A stretch of 64,000 nucleotides of DNA, from positions 1-64,000 of the forward strand of contig JBLKOM010000001.1 in NCBI GenBank assembly GCA_047602755.1, in the 5' to 3' direction. Below are positions 9,101 through 17,080 of this stretch, piece by piece. Position 1 is the first letter of the stretch. Each line of letters starts with the position of its first letter. Source of the DNA: JACJVV01 sp047602755. Lineage in GTDB: Archaea > Nanobdellota > Nanobdellia > Woesearchaeales > JACJVV01. The translations under genes and the position numbers were made by a program. The notes below the pieces were generated by a model. It saw nothing but the letters and a program-made list of their open reading frames with translations, ran no database searches and was not told where the DNA came from.

Positions 9101-12100
9101 CCTTTTGTACCAGATGAATTTGAAATAATAGATATGATTGTAAGCTCTGAAGATGTAAAACTAATAATTCCTACATTCCCTGGAAATAAATATGCAATTG
9201 AAGGAACAAATGATTTTAGCACATGGAACGAAATCATAACATTTGATGGACAACCATTACAAAACTATACAGAAGTATCAATACCAATTGAAGAATCATA
9301 TATGATATTCCGAGCAAAAGGATTACCATTCTTAACTGATGAATGCATTAGCTGTAGAACTAATGTAGATTGTGAACAAGAAAACAAAATGTATTGTAAC
9401 GGAACATCAATAGTACATGAAATATGGGTTTGTAATAATAACTATGAATGTGAAAAAACAACAGAAATAATTAATTGTAGCAATAATGATGGACCATATA
9501 ATGAATGTGGAGAAGCAACATGGACTTGCAGAGAAGAAAATGACATAGCAGAATGTGTTACCGAAACAATAACACCAAATCAAGAAACATGTAATAACTT
9601 CTGTGATGATACAAGCTTATATCAATCAATATGTAATGATGAAACATTTGAATGTGAAGCATCATTATTAGAAAATTGCTCAGATAGAAATGAACTTTAT
9701 TGCGATGGAACTACTTCAATAAATGATACATATACATGTGAAAATGCAGAATGTGTTTTAGAAAATAGAGATACAGAAGAATGTGATGATGGATTATTCT
9801 GCACAGGACAAAATACGTGTGAAGCAGGAATATGCATTCCTGGAACACCTATTGATTGTTCAGCATATAATATTGATGGCATATCAGAATGTGGATATAA
9901 TGATGGCAATGAAAATAAATTTTACAGCAGAGAAGAATTTATATCTCAATGCAATGAATACCTCCAAGGATGTACAACTACAAATATTTCACAATTAGTT
10001 AGTACAATAGGTAATGCAAAAGCAATAATTCAACCTGAGATCCAAGAAGGAATGGAAATAATTATCGAACGCCAAATCCTTATAGTAAACAACAATAATA
10101 TTAATGTAAAAATACAATTATTACCTAACGAGAGATTATCAGCAATGATAACAGAAATAAATGATTATGAATTCATTCTTGTGCCAGGTGAAAGCATAAA
10201 TAAGTATTATTCAATCATAATAAAAAGTGGAGGAGACTATGATGAACTATTTATTGATGTTATATTTACACCAGAAAATGATAATGATATAGCAATTCCT
10301 GCAAAAACAAAAGCTTCACTAAGAATTAAGGCAACAGGGCCAATAAATAATTGGTATTATGAAATAATGAATATTACATCAAATAGTAATTATAATCCTA
10401 ATTATCCAATAAGTAATCCAGATGAAACAATAACACAAACATGTGATATTGAACAATGTAGTGCTATTTGTGAGACTGATAATGATTGTCCAGATACACC
10501 TTGTGAATCTGGGTGTGGAACTGGGGATAATGCAAATAATTGGTATGAATTTGAAGATGTTGCAAATGAATGCACAGATGAATGTGGATGCACAAATTAT
10601 GAATGTGGTGAACCAATTAATATAATATATAATGACTATAGATGCAGAGAATGTCAAGATGATTCAGATTGTTCAAGTCGTAATAATCTTTCATGTGATG
10701 GCACTGCAATAATAGAAAATGTATGGTTCTGCAATGAAAACTATGAATGTCAACTTGAATCAACTAGAAATGAATGTGAACAAAATGATATAATAGTTAG
10801 TGAATGTGGAACACAAAAAATAGGATGCTTTGAAGATGATGAAATAGAACCATTTTGCACAATTATTGGTATAGAACAAAATGATGAATTATGTAATAAT
10901 AGTTGCATAAGCACACAAATATATACAGGAATGTGTGACGAGAATTTTGAATGTCAAATGGTATTTAACACAGAATGTAGTGATCTAAATTCACTCTACT
11001 GTGATGGAACCATTTCAGTAACTGACACATATACATGTGAAAATGCAGAATGTGTTTTAGAAAATAGAGATACAGAAGAATGTGACGATGGATTCTTCTG
11101 CACAGGACAAAATACGTGTGAAGCAGGAATATGTATACCAGGAACACCTATTGATTGTTCAGCATATAATATTGATGGAATTGCAAGCTGTGATAATAAT
11201 CCTGATGGAAATCCATATACATGGGACTATAGAGAAAGCTTTACATCAATTTGTGATGAAGAATTACAAGCATGTACAACAGGTGATGAAACAATAACAC
11301 ATACATGTGATATGTTACAATGTGATGCACAATGTGAAAATGATAACCAATGCCCTGATACAATATGTAACTCAGGTTGTGGTATAGGAGAAAATAAAAA
11401 TCATTGGTTTGAATATTCAAATGTAAATAATATATGTACAGATGAGTGTGGATGCACAAGTTATGAATGTGGTGCACCAGATATAAGTTATAATGATTAC
11501 AGATGCACAGAGTGCCAAACAAATGAAGATTGTAATGAACATAATGAATTATATTGTAGTGGATCAACTGTTATAAGAAAAATTGGAATATGCAATGAAA
11601 ATTATGAATGTGAAACAATTCAAGAAACTGAAAACTGTGGAGAGAAAGGTGGGTTCGAAAATGAATGTGGAGCACTTCAATGGGGATGCACAGAAACTCT
11701 AAATTCTGCAGAATGTACAATTGTTTATGCAGTTGCTGATAATAATGCATGTGACGGAGTTTGTGATGGTAATTTAGTATATGATGGAATATGTAATCCT
11801 AATAACTTTGAGTGTGAATTAGAATATAGAGAAAATTGTAGCGATAATGATGGAAGTTATTGTGATGGAACTTTATCACTTACAGATATTTATAGTTGTG
11901 AGAATGCAGAATGTGTAGTTGTTAGTAGAACAACAATAGAATGTGATGATGGAATATTCTGTAACGGACAAGAAACATGTGAAGCAGGAATATGTATACC
12001 TGGAATACAAGTAGATTGTTCAATATATAATATAGATGGAATTGCAAGCTGTGATAATAATCCAGATGGAAATCCATATACATGGGATTATAGAGAAAGC

Positions 12101-13069
12101 TTTACATCAGTTTGTGATGAGACTTTACAAGCATGTACCATAGGAGATGAAACAATAACACATACATGTGATATTGATCAATGTGGTGCAATTTGTGAAA
12201 CTAATAATGATTGTCCAGATACTATTTGTGAATCTGGATGTGTTGGAAAACATTGGGTAGAATATAATAATGTTACAAATGCATGTACAAGTGAATGTGG
12301 ATGTGAGCAAAATACCTGTGGATCACCTTCAAATATAATATATAATGATCAAAGGTGTGAAGAGCATGCATGTACAACAGATGCTGATTGCGAAATCTAT
12401 AACAATATATATTGTAATGAATCTGCAATTTTAAATGATACAGGATTTTGCAATGAAAACTTTGAATGTCAAATAACAACGACAGAAATATTAGATTGTA
12501 ATCAATATTCAGAGCTAAATAATGAATGTGGAGTTCAACAATGGACTTGTATTGAACAATCAGAATTACCTGAATGTATGCTACAAGAAGTAATACCATC
12601 AAATGAATTATGCCCTGACTCATGTGAAAACAATGTTGGTTTTATAGGTCTGTGCAACCCTGAAACTTATTACTGTGAATATACACCTATTGAAGAATGT
12701 GATATAAATGAAACTATTATTATTCCAGAAACTGAAGAATTATTCATTAAACAAACATTAAGCTTACAAAGAATAGCAATTGATAATGATGGATTTACAA
12801 ATGCAGGGAATGAAATAATGATGTATGTTACATTAAGAAATAGTGATAATGGAGAAATGAATTTTGTAAGAATGCAAATTGGCATACCAGAATTAGGTGT
12901 AGTAAGAAGAATAGGACCTATGAACTTAGCTAGTGGACAAACTGTAACTAGAAGCGTTCCAATGTTTATACCATACGGAACTCTTCCAGGAGAATATGAT
13001 GTAAGAATTAGAGCTTATAGTCCAGAACATTCAACAACACAACATAGACATTTAACTATAGTTAGATAA
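6182..13069 (+). CDS. Giant cysteine-rich modular surface protein (lamin-tail, FN3, Cys modules)
   Basis: A 2295-residue product whose ATG follows the previous stop directly. Order: signal peptide (1-~24); lamin-tail-like domain (~25-165, ISQVMFYPMG...WIELYN and DRVGWG); FN3-like domain (~205-300); three ~75-residue repeats beginning ECxTDLDCG (~312, 381, 463); a beta-rich segment; then five cysteine-rich modules starting near nt 8106, 9344, 10643, 11504 and 12355. The basic module is ~284 residues. The first is lengthened by a segment with a DSDNDGRSDYIEG calcium-loop motif (thrombospondin-3 type). The second contains an inserted Ig-like domain (9974-10420). The C-terminal ~110 residues form a CARDB-like beta-sandwich. 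No transmembrane end is seen. It is probably secreted and disulfide-rich, displayed on the cell exterior; the role is unknown. Confidence 0.85.
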   Translation: MKNNIYLIIIGITLILATTNVIASPTANHVVISQVMFYPMGTDAHTQWIELYNPTSEIINISSWSITKNSGAAPFPHFIPQNTYIEPYSYFLIGGSAVTDNTPDLIQTNLLGATNKLGHNDGIILMDSEFNVIDRVGWGFINNPDFYEENTIIGVQQGQSIERKEGEECGNGIDTNNNSFDFFIQSNPYPRNSLSPQIIPCNTALEELPPEISNVQIIDITNKTAIIEWNTNFQTTAKIDYGIIGNESSVERLDPTYNLSHSILLEGLNNNTLYTFTLESCNEVNTCSNYSGSFTTEQTIIDDNGDDNNIIIECHTDLDCGSTAIDKFCDDLTHNINTTIPYCENPGTEESFCNYEINLEKNQCENTCDPEYGCDYEEPIIECYTDLDCGIFSSNPWCDEIIHTINETTPVCENPGTIQSFCHNITEYKTNFCSNSCDPIEGCINEDNGNDDDNNGDNNNDIITCENNADCGEEYITSECVFGNHVISIITPTCFENNTINSYCEDIIISSTNECNYMCHNELGCDYADWNEPEVIDDLMVNYIRGKIIIDEIHAPSGASYTVTITSGINQGYEFIGYIDYNIPEELQNQGYFDTLDNIYFNTGDNFKVTVNECKGELIGTFENGGNIDFEDNILECIKYECVVDNDCVNYNQRRCDGKTIVEDIAFCNAEFECEIETEEINNCSNENPLINECGNAIWTCVEIDEGAECKPNITPTNVLCQNYCNETSIYESTCNPDTFMCDINLIENCSDLNELYCDGTVSINKTYICENAECVIDVDTTINCDDGIFCNGQETCEAGICIPGTPIECSIYNINEITECGYDDGNENKFYSREEFISVCDENLQGCPIGDETITQTCDIEICGAECETDEQCQDTTCQSGCIGNDWYEYENEIILNQCFECGCEQNECTPTISFNDYRCIQEPSDNDCNFINDAWEIFYGFPTDDPDLPSKEIDSDNDGRSDYIEGIQGTNPFVPDEFEIIDMIVSSEDVKLIIPTFPGNKYAIEGTNDFSTWNEIITFDGQPLQNYTEVSIPIEESYMIFRAKGLPFLTDECISCRTNVDCEQENKMYCNGTSIVHEIWVCNNNYECEKTTEIINCSNNDGPYNECGEATWTCREENDIAECVTETITPNQETCNNFCDDTSLYQSICNDETFECEASLLENCSDRNELYCDGTTSINDTYTCENAECVLENRDTEECDDGLFCTGQNTCEAGICIPGTPIDCSAYNIDGISECGYNDGNENKFYSREEFISQCNEYLQGCTTTNISQLVSTIGNAKAIIQPEIQEGMEIIIERQILIVNNNNINVKIQLLPNERLSAMITEINDYEFILVPGESINKYYSIIIKSGGDYDELFIDVIFTPENDNDIAIPAKTKASLRIKATGPINNWYYEIMNITSNSNYNPNYPISNPDETITQTCDIEQCSAICETDNDCPDTPCESGCGTGDNANNWYEFEDVANECTDECGCTNYECGEPINIIYNDYRCRECQDDSDCSSRNNLSCDGTAIIENVWFCNENYECQLESTRNECEQNDIIVSECGTQKIGCFEDDEIEPFCTIIGIEQNDELCNNSCISTQIYTGMCDENFECQMVFNTECSDLNSLYCDGTISVTDTYTCENAECVLENRDTEECDDGFFCTGQNTCEAGICIPGTPIDCSAYNIDGIASCDNNPDGNPYTWDYRESFTSICDEELQACTTGDETITHTCDMLQCDAQCENDNQCPDTICNSGCGIGENKNHWFEYSNVNNICTDECGCTSYECGAPDISYNDYRCTECQTNEDCNEHNELYCSGSTVIRKIGICNENYECETIQETENCGEKGGFENECGALQWGCTETLNSAECTIVYAVADNNACDGVCDGNLVYDGICNPNNFECELEYRENCSDNDGSYCDGTLSLTDIYSCENAECVVVSRTTIECDDGIFCNGQETCEAGICIPGIQVDCSIYNIDGIASCDNNPDGNPYTWDYRESFTSVCDETLQACTIGDETITHTCDIDQCGAICETNNDCPDTICESGCVGKHWVEYNNVTNACTSECGCEQNTCGSPSNIIYNDQRCEEHACTTDADCEIYNNIYCNESAILNDTGFCNENFECQITTTEILDCNQYSELNNECGVQQWTCIEQSELPECMLQEVIPSNELCPDSCENNVGFIGLCNPETYYCEYTPIEECDINETIIIPETEELFIKQTLSLQRIAIDNDGFTNAGNEIMMYVTLRNSDNGEMNFVRMQIGIPELGVVRRIGPMNLASGQTVTRSVPMFIPYGTLPGEYDVRIRAYSPEHSTTQHRHLTIVR
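9974..10420 (+). other. Ig-like domain inserted in a Cys module, paralogous to the 3459-4148 product
   Basis: In other module copies LQGC is followed by 3 residues and DETIT. Here LQGC (Cys codon 9971-9973) is followed by 149 codons before DETITQTCD resumes at 10421. The inserted sequence (IGNAKAIIQPEIQEGMEI ... LVPGESINK ... ATGPINNWYYEIMN) aligns throughout with the mature domain of the 229-aa protein in the same operon (LGNARAVIYPEVPEGMEV ... LMPGESKN ... ASGPINEWYHEVMN). The DNA similarity is visible too. The insertion is exactly in frame. Confidence 0.9.
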
Positions 13070-13152
13070 AAAAGCTAACTAATTTATTTTTTTACAATTT
13101 CTAAAAAGATTAATAACAATAAAATAATAATATAAAAAAAAAGGTAAAAAAA

Positions 13153-13446
13153 ATGTGGACTGACGAAGATAAAAAAAGGTATATACCCAGAGATTATGAA
13201 CCACTTGTAAATTTATACAAAGAACATAAACTTCCAATTTACAAACCTGAAGAAAGAGCTAAATTTTTAACTGAACAAGTATTATCATTAAGAGAAGTTG
13301 ACATAAAACTAGTAAAAACAGTAGACAAAGAAATGGGAAAAGGTGCAGTATTAAATTTATTAGAAGACATGGTTGTTACTCTTCATGAAGAAGCAATTAA
13401 TGCAGTAAAAACAAAAATTCCAATGCCACTTAAAGCAGCAAAATAA
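13153..13446 (+). CDS. Small helical hypothetical protein (97 aa)
   Basis: A 97-residue product, not recognised. Mostly charged and predicted helical, with no signal peptide, membrane segment or Cys. It starts MWTDEDKKRYIPRDYEPL and contains a segment (TEQVLSLREVDIKLVKTVDKE) suggestive of helix pairing. The ATG follows a weak GGT-containing site. The gene stands alone between the surface operon and the peroxiredoxin gene, with a ~255-nt non-coding gap after it. The codon pattern and lack of a competing frame support it being real. Confidence 0.6.
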   Translation: MWTDEDKKRYIPRDYEPLVNLYKEHKLPIYKPEERAKFLTEQVLSLREVDIKLVKTVDKEMGKGAVLNLLEDMVVTLHEEAINAVKTKIPMPLKAAK

Positions 13447-13703
13447 AAAAAAGAATAATTATAAATAAAATAATCATCATATATAATAAACTTTCTTAAA
13501 TTATACTAAATAACAATATTAATATTTAAAATATAAATTCTCAAAAATCATAAATCTTATAAAAAAGCCTACTTTTTGCAAAACAGTAATATAATTATAG
13601 TTATATAGATTAATTATAAAAAGGAAATCTAATACATTATAATGATAAAGAGTAATAAATACAAATTAACAACATAGTAATAAAATATATATTGGAGGAT
13701 AAC

Positions 13704-14267
13704 ATGGTAAATATAAATGAAGAAGCACCTGAATTTACAGAAGATGCATATATTAACGGTAAAGTTAAAAAAATAAGTCTTAAAGATTATAGAGGAAAAT
13801 GGGTAATACTATTTTTCTATCCAGCAGATTTCACCTTTGTATGCCCTACTGAATTAGGGGAACTAGCAGATAAATACCAAGAGATTACAAAGTTAGGTGC
13901 TGAGGTTATTAGTATATCTGTAGATACAGCATTTGTACATAAAGCATGGCATGATCATTCTCCAACTATTAAAAAAATAAAATTCCCAATGCTTGCTGAT
14001 CCTGCAAGAAGAGTATGCAAAGCTTATTGGACATTAATTGAAGAAGAAGGATTAGCACTAAGAGCAACTTATCTTATAGACCCAAATGGAGTTATAAAAG
14101 CGTTTGAATTTCATGACAATAATATAGGAAGAAGTGCAGATGAATTAATGAGAAAATTACAAGCAGCAATATATGTTTCAGAGCATAAAGGTGAAGTATG
14201 CCCTATGAGCTGGAAACCAGGAAATAAAACATTAAAACCTGAACTTGATATGATTGGAAAAATATAA
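13704..14267 (+). CDS. Typical 2-Cys peroxiredoxin (AhpC/Prx1 type)
   Basis: A 187-residue cytoplasmic thiol peroxidase reducing H2O2 and organic peroxides. The peroxidatic Cys is at residue 47 in FTFVCPTELGE, preceded by the FFYPADFTF strand; the resolving Cys is at ~166 in GEVCPMSWKPG. The ATG at 13704 is chosen because GGAGG (13694-13698) lies 5 nt before it; an in-frame TTG upstream is inside the ribosome site. Ferritin and Dps genes follow on the same strand, forming an oxidative-stress and iron-sequestration group. Length fits the family. The reductant (thioredoxin or AhpF type) is not encoded nearby, though the FNR-like protein at 15365 could be indirectly linked. Confidence 0.95.
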   Translation: MVNINEEAPEFTEDAYINGKVKKISLKDYRGKWVILFFYPADFTFVCPTELGELADKYQEITKLGAEVISISVDTAFVHKAWHDHSPTIKKIKFPMLADPARRVCKAYWTLIEEEGLALRATYLIDPNGVIKAFEFHDNNIGRSADELMRKLQAAIYVSEHKGEVCPMSWKPGNKTLKPELDMIGKI

Positions 14268-14320
14268 GTAACATTTTTAATATAAAAAATAAACCAATAA
14301 ATAATAAAATAGGAGGAAAA

Positions 14321-14815
14321 ATGGAAATCACAAAAGAAATGAATAATGCATTAAACATACAAATTCAAGAAGAATTAAATTCATCATATATTTATCTAGC
14401 AATGGCAGCAAAAGCAGAATCAATGACATTACCTGGAATTGCAAAATGGATGAAAAAACAATCAAATGAAGAAATTGAACATGCGATGAAAATATTTGAC
14501 TTCATTAATGAAAGAAGTGGAGAAGTAGAATTATTACCTATATCAAAACCAAATGCTGACTGGGAAACACCAGTAGAATTATTTGAAACAGCATATAAAC
14601 ATGAGCAACATATAACAAAATGTATACATGATTTAGTTGATTTAGCAAAAAAAAATAGTGATCATGCAACAGAACAAATGTTACAATGGTTTGTAGCTGA
14701 ACAAGTTGAAGAAGAAACAAATACAAGCACAGTACTTGAACAACTAAAAATGGCTGGCGATAATAAAGGAGCATTATTAATGTTAGATTATGGGTTAAGC
14801 AAAAGAAAAGACTGA
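14321..14815 (+). CDS. Ferritin, non-heme iron storage
   Basis: A 164-residue ferritin of the bacterial/archaeal FtnA type. Ferroxidase-like residues are seen in QEELNSSYIYLAM (Glu), NEEIEHAMKIFDF (Glu-x-x-His) and FVAEQVEEETNTS (Glu, Glu). It should form a 24-subunit shell oxidising Fe(II) and storing Fe(III) in the cytoplasm. GGAGG at 14312-14316 is 4 nt before the ATG. It lies between the peroxiredoxin and Dps genes, consistent with joint protection against peroxide and free iron. A hydrogenase rich in Fe-S clusters is encoded ~2 kb away. Confidence 0.95.
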   Translation: MEITKEMNNALNIQIQEELNSSYIYLAMAAKAESMTLPGIAKWMKKQSNEEIEHAMKIFDFINERSGEVELLPISKPNADWETPVELFETAYKHEQHITKCIHDLVDLAKKNSDHATEQMLQWFVAEQVEEETNTSTVLEQLKMAGDNKGALLMLDYGLSKRKD

Positions 14816-14879
14816 AAATTACGATAAAAACAATAAATTATAAAAAAACTACTATGATTAATTATACAAAGGTGAAAAA

Positions 14880-15314
14880 ATGACTGAAAAAACAACAAAT
14901 GAATTAAAAAAATTTTTAGCAGACAATTATGCATTATATATCAAACTACATAACTATCACTATAATGTAACTGGTCCACAATTTATGCCACTACATCAAG
15001 GGTTTGAAAGTGCATATACTGAATTAACAACAGCTATTGATGATGTTGCAGAAAGAATAAGACAATTAGGAGAAAAAGTAGATATAACACTTAAAAACAT
15101 AGATTCATGGAAAAGTATATCTGATCCAGACCACAACAAATCTGCTGAAGATATGGTCAAAGATATAATAGTATCACTTGAAACAATGGTAAAATCTGCA
15201 AAAGATATTGAATCAACTGCATCAGAAACAGGAGATATTGCAACATCAGATTTAATGACTCAAAGAATATCTGTAATGGAAAAAAATATCTGGTTACTTA
15301 AAAGTTGCTTTTAA
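14880..15314 (+). CDS. dps: Dps-family ferritin-like protein
   Basis: A 144-residue Dps-type protein with the typical first-helix signature KLHNYHYNVTGPQFMPLH and the second-helix DDVAERIRQLG, supplying the inter-subunit ferroxidase His/Asp/Glu ligands. Dps dodecamers use H2O2 to oxidise Fe(II) and can compact DNA; the short N-terminus is only weakly Lys-rich, so DNA binding is uncertain. AGGTG precedes the ATG by a few nt. It is last in the peroxiredoxin-ferritin-Dps run and convergent with the FNR-like gene. Confidence 0.9.
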   Translation: MTEKTTNELKKFLADNYALYIKLHNYHYNVTGPQFMPLHQGFESAYTELTTAIDDVAERIRQLGEKVDITLKNIDSWKSISDPDHNKSAEDMVKDIIVSLETMVKSAKDIESTASETGDIATSDLMTQRISVMEKNIWLLKSCF

Positions 15315-15364
15315 TTTTTTTTAACAACTTTTTTTATTTAATTCTTTTAAATTAAAATAAATTA

Positions 15365-16021
15365 TTATAATTCAGTCACTATCTCTTTAACACCTTTATC
15401 TTTTAAAAAATTCTTCATCTCATTAATAAAAGGATTAGGACCACATAAATAAAAAATTTTAGAAAAGTTATCAAGCTTTGATTCAATTAACTTTGCATCA
15501 ATTCTTCCATAACAATAATCACCTAAACTTTCTTGAGTTAAAGTAAAAATAGCATTATCACCAAGATAATATTTTAATTCTTTCTCATGAATTACATCAA
15601 GACTAGATTTACAAGAATAAAACAAAACTGTATCTTTAGTTAATAACTTTTTATTTTTCATTTGACGAAGAATTGCAATAAAAGGAGTAATCCCACAACC
15701 TCCAGCAATAAATACTCCATCTCCTTTGTAAAACATTTTTCCCCATGCTTTTGATATTTCTATATAATCTCCAACTTTTAACTGAGATAATTTTACAGTG
15801 AACCCTCCACCATCATGATATATTCGGATTATAAACTCAAGAAAATTATCAGATTCTATACCAGTCATAGTAAATGGTTTTGGTTTGAGAATACCAGGTA
15901 ACCAAATACTAGCAGCTTGACCGGGTAAATATTTGTATCCTTCTGGTTTTTCACATACTAAACGAATAGTATTTCTTAATATTAAATCTATTTCCAGAAT
16001 TTTTACTTTGTATTTTAGCAT
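15365..16021 (-). CDS. FAD/NAD(P)-binding oxidoreductase, ferredoxin reductase family
   Basis: A 218-residue flavoprotein reductase. The FAD-binding barrel carries YLPGQAASIWLP and KPFTMTG (usually RxYS/T). The nucleotide-binding half has GGCGITPFIAILRQ and ends with YLCGPNPFINEMKNFL, as in FNR, HmpA and dihydroorotate dehydrogenase electron-transfer subunits. No fused [2Fe-2S] domain is present, so it needs a partner such as ferredoxin. It lies 14 nt downstream of the HxlR-type regulator gene and is probably co-transcribed and controlled by it. It could shuttle electrons between NAD(P)H and ferredoxin produced or used by the neighbouring hydrogenase; this is inference. Confidence 0.88.
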   Translation of the reverse strand: MLKYKVKILEIDLILRNTIRLVCEKPEGYKYLPGQAASIWLPGILKPKPFTMTGIESDNFLEFIIRIYHDGGGFTVKLSQLKVGDYIEISKAWGKMFYKGDGVFIAGGCGITPFIAILRQMKNKKLLTKDTVLFYSCKSSLDVIHEKELKYYLGDNAIFTLTQESLGDYCYGRIDAKLIESKLDNFSKIFYLCGPNPFINEMKNFLKDKGVKEIVTEL

Positions 16022-16035
16022 TTTAAAAAAGAATC

Positions 16036-16401
16036 TTAAAGTTTAACATCACATAATATACAGTCTGTATCTTCACAAAATTCTATAGACTCATTATACT
16101 TTAATGACCATTCTTTAACATTTTTTAATATTTTTAGAAAAGCATTTCCTTTATCAGTTAAAGAATAATATGTTTTAACAGGAAATTTTGTAGCATCAAC
16201 TCTCTTTTTAATTAACTTTTGCTTTTCCATTTCTTTTAATCTTGCAGATAATATCTTAGGCGTGATACCAGATAATTGACTCTTTATATTAGAATATCTT
16301 TTTGACTTCTTTTCACCCCTATATAACTCAAGAAGTATTAATAAAGTCCATTTCTTTCCCATAAATTCAATTGTATTTTTAATTGGACATTTTATTGACA
16401 T
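16036..16401 (-). CDS. HxlR/MarR-like winged-helix regulator
   Basis: A 121-residue HxlR-family DNA-binding protein. Hallmarks are CPIKNTIEFMGKKWTLLIL with Cys5 (the conserved redox-sensing position), SGITPKILSARLKEMEKQKLI (recognition helix) and YYSLTDKGNAFL (wing). The C-terminal CEDTDCILC adds three Cys, suggesting thiol or metal sensing. A TATA-like element on the minus strand (16423-16429) is ~25 nt from the ATG, implying a leaderless mRNA. A near-perfect inverted repeat (16445-16468) lies just upstream of it. It likely autoregulates and controls the downstream flavoprotein reductase gene. Confidence 0.9.
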   Translation of the reverse strand: MSIKCPIKNTIEFMGKKWTLLILLELYRGEKKSKRYSNIKSQLSGITPKILSARLKEMEKQKLIKKRVDATKFPVKTYYSLTDKGNAFLKILKNVKEWSLKYNESIEFCEDTDCILCDVKL

Positions 16402-16444
16402 AATTATAAAATAATTAAATAGTTTATAACTGTTTCTATTTTAT

Positions 16445-16468
16445 ACTAGGTATATTTAAGATACTAGT
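16445..16468 (-). promoter_or_regulatory. Putative operator of the HxlR-type regulator
   Basis: ACTAGGTAT (16445-16453) and ATACTAGT (16461-16468) form an inverted repeat with a single extra base and a 7-nt centre. It is positioned immediately upstream of the minus-strand TATA element of the HxlR-type gene. HxlR-family operators are typically such dyads with TAC/GTA ends. Confidence 0.45.
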
Positions 16469-16541
16469 CTTGACAAAAAATAAACTTTTCAAAATAAAAA
16501 TAATAACAAAAAATAAGAATAAAAAACCAAGAAAATAAAAA

Positions 16542-17075
16542 TCAAGCAAATCTACGCTTAATTAAAACAGCTAAATAAGCAAGAGTACCACCAATAAATA
16601 AAGTATAAATTTGAACAATTGACATTGCTGTAAGAACAGGGGCAGGAATAACTCCTAAACTAAATAATAAATATGCAAAACTTGCAAGGAAAATTACTTT
16701 AAAAAAACCACCTAACAAAATGGATAATAACATTTTGCTTTGAAATTTTCTAATAATTGCCATTAAAAATATATTACTAATCCAAATAAACGGAATCATA
16801 TATATCAAAAATATTGTCAAAGGACCAAATATCAACCCTCTAGTTAAAACTGCAATACTAGGTGTTAATGCTAAAGGAATAAGATTCCATTTTGATTTAG
16901 TTTCAAACGCTGCATAAATTAAGGCTGCATTAACCATAGAACCAACAAGTAACTGAGGGTGCCCTAACATAAAAGGAATTAAAAAACATATTGCATAAAA
17001 TGCTATCTCAGGCAAATAATTCAAAATAGTTGTATATTTTAATTTATCATCATTTTTTAAATTATAATCAGTCAT
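16542..17075 (-). CDS. Hydrogenase-linked integral membrane protein
   Basis: A 177-residue very hydrophobic protein with about five membrane helices (from LPEIAFYAICFLIPFML onward) and a short basic end (KRRFA). The start is taken at the ATG 17075 because the hydA stop region supplies GGTGAT 4 nt upstream; an in-frame GTG at 17084 lies inside that site. The gene therefore overlaps no more than the ribosome site of hydA and is translationally coupled to it. No cofactor-binding motif is visible. Small membrane proteins of unknown role are often found next to hydrogenase genes. It could anchor HydABC or be an ECF-S-like carrier; I do not recognise the family. Confidence 0.7.
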   Translation of the reverse strand: MTDYNLKNDDKLKYTTILNYLPEIAFYAICFLIPFMLGHPQLLVGSMVNAALIYAAFETKSKWNLIPLALTPSIAVLTRGLIFGPLTIFLIYMIPFIWISNIFLMAIIRKFQSKMLLSILLGGFFKVIFLASFAYLLFSLGVIPAPVLTAMSIVQIYTLFIGGTLAYLAVLIKRRFA

Positions 17076-17080
17076 AACAA

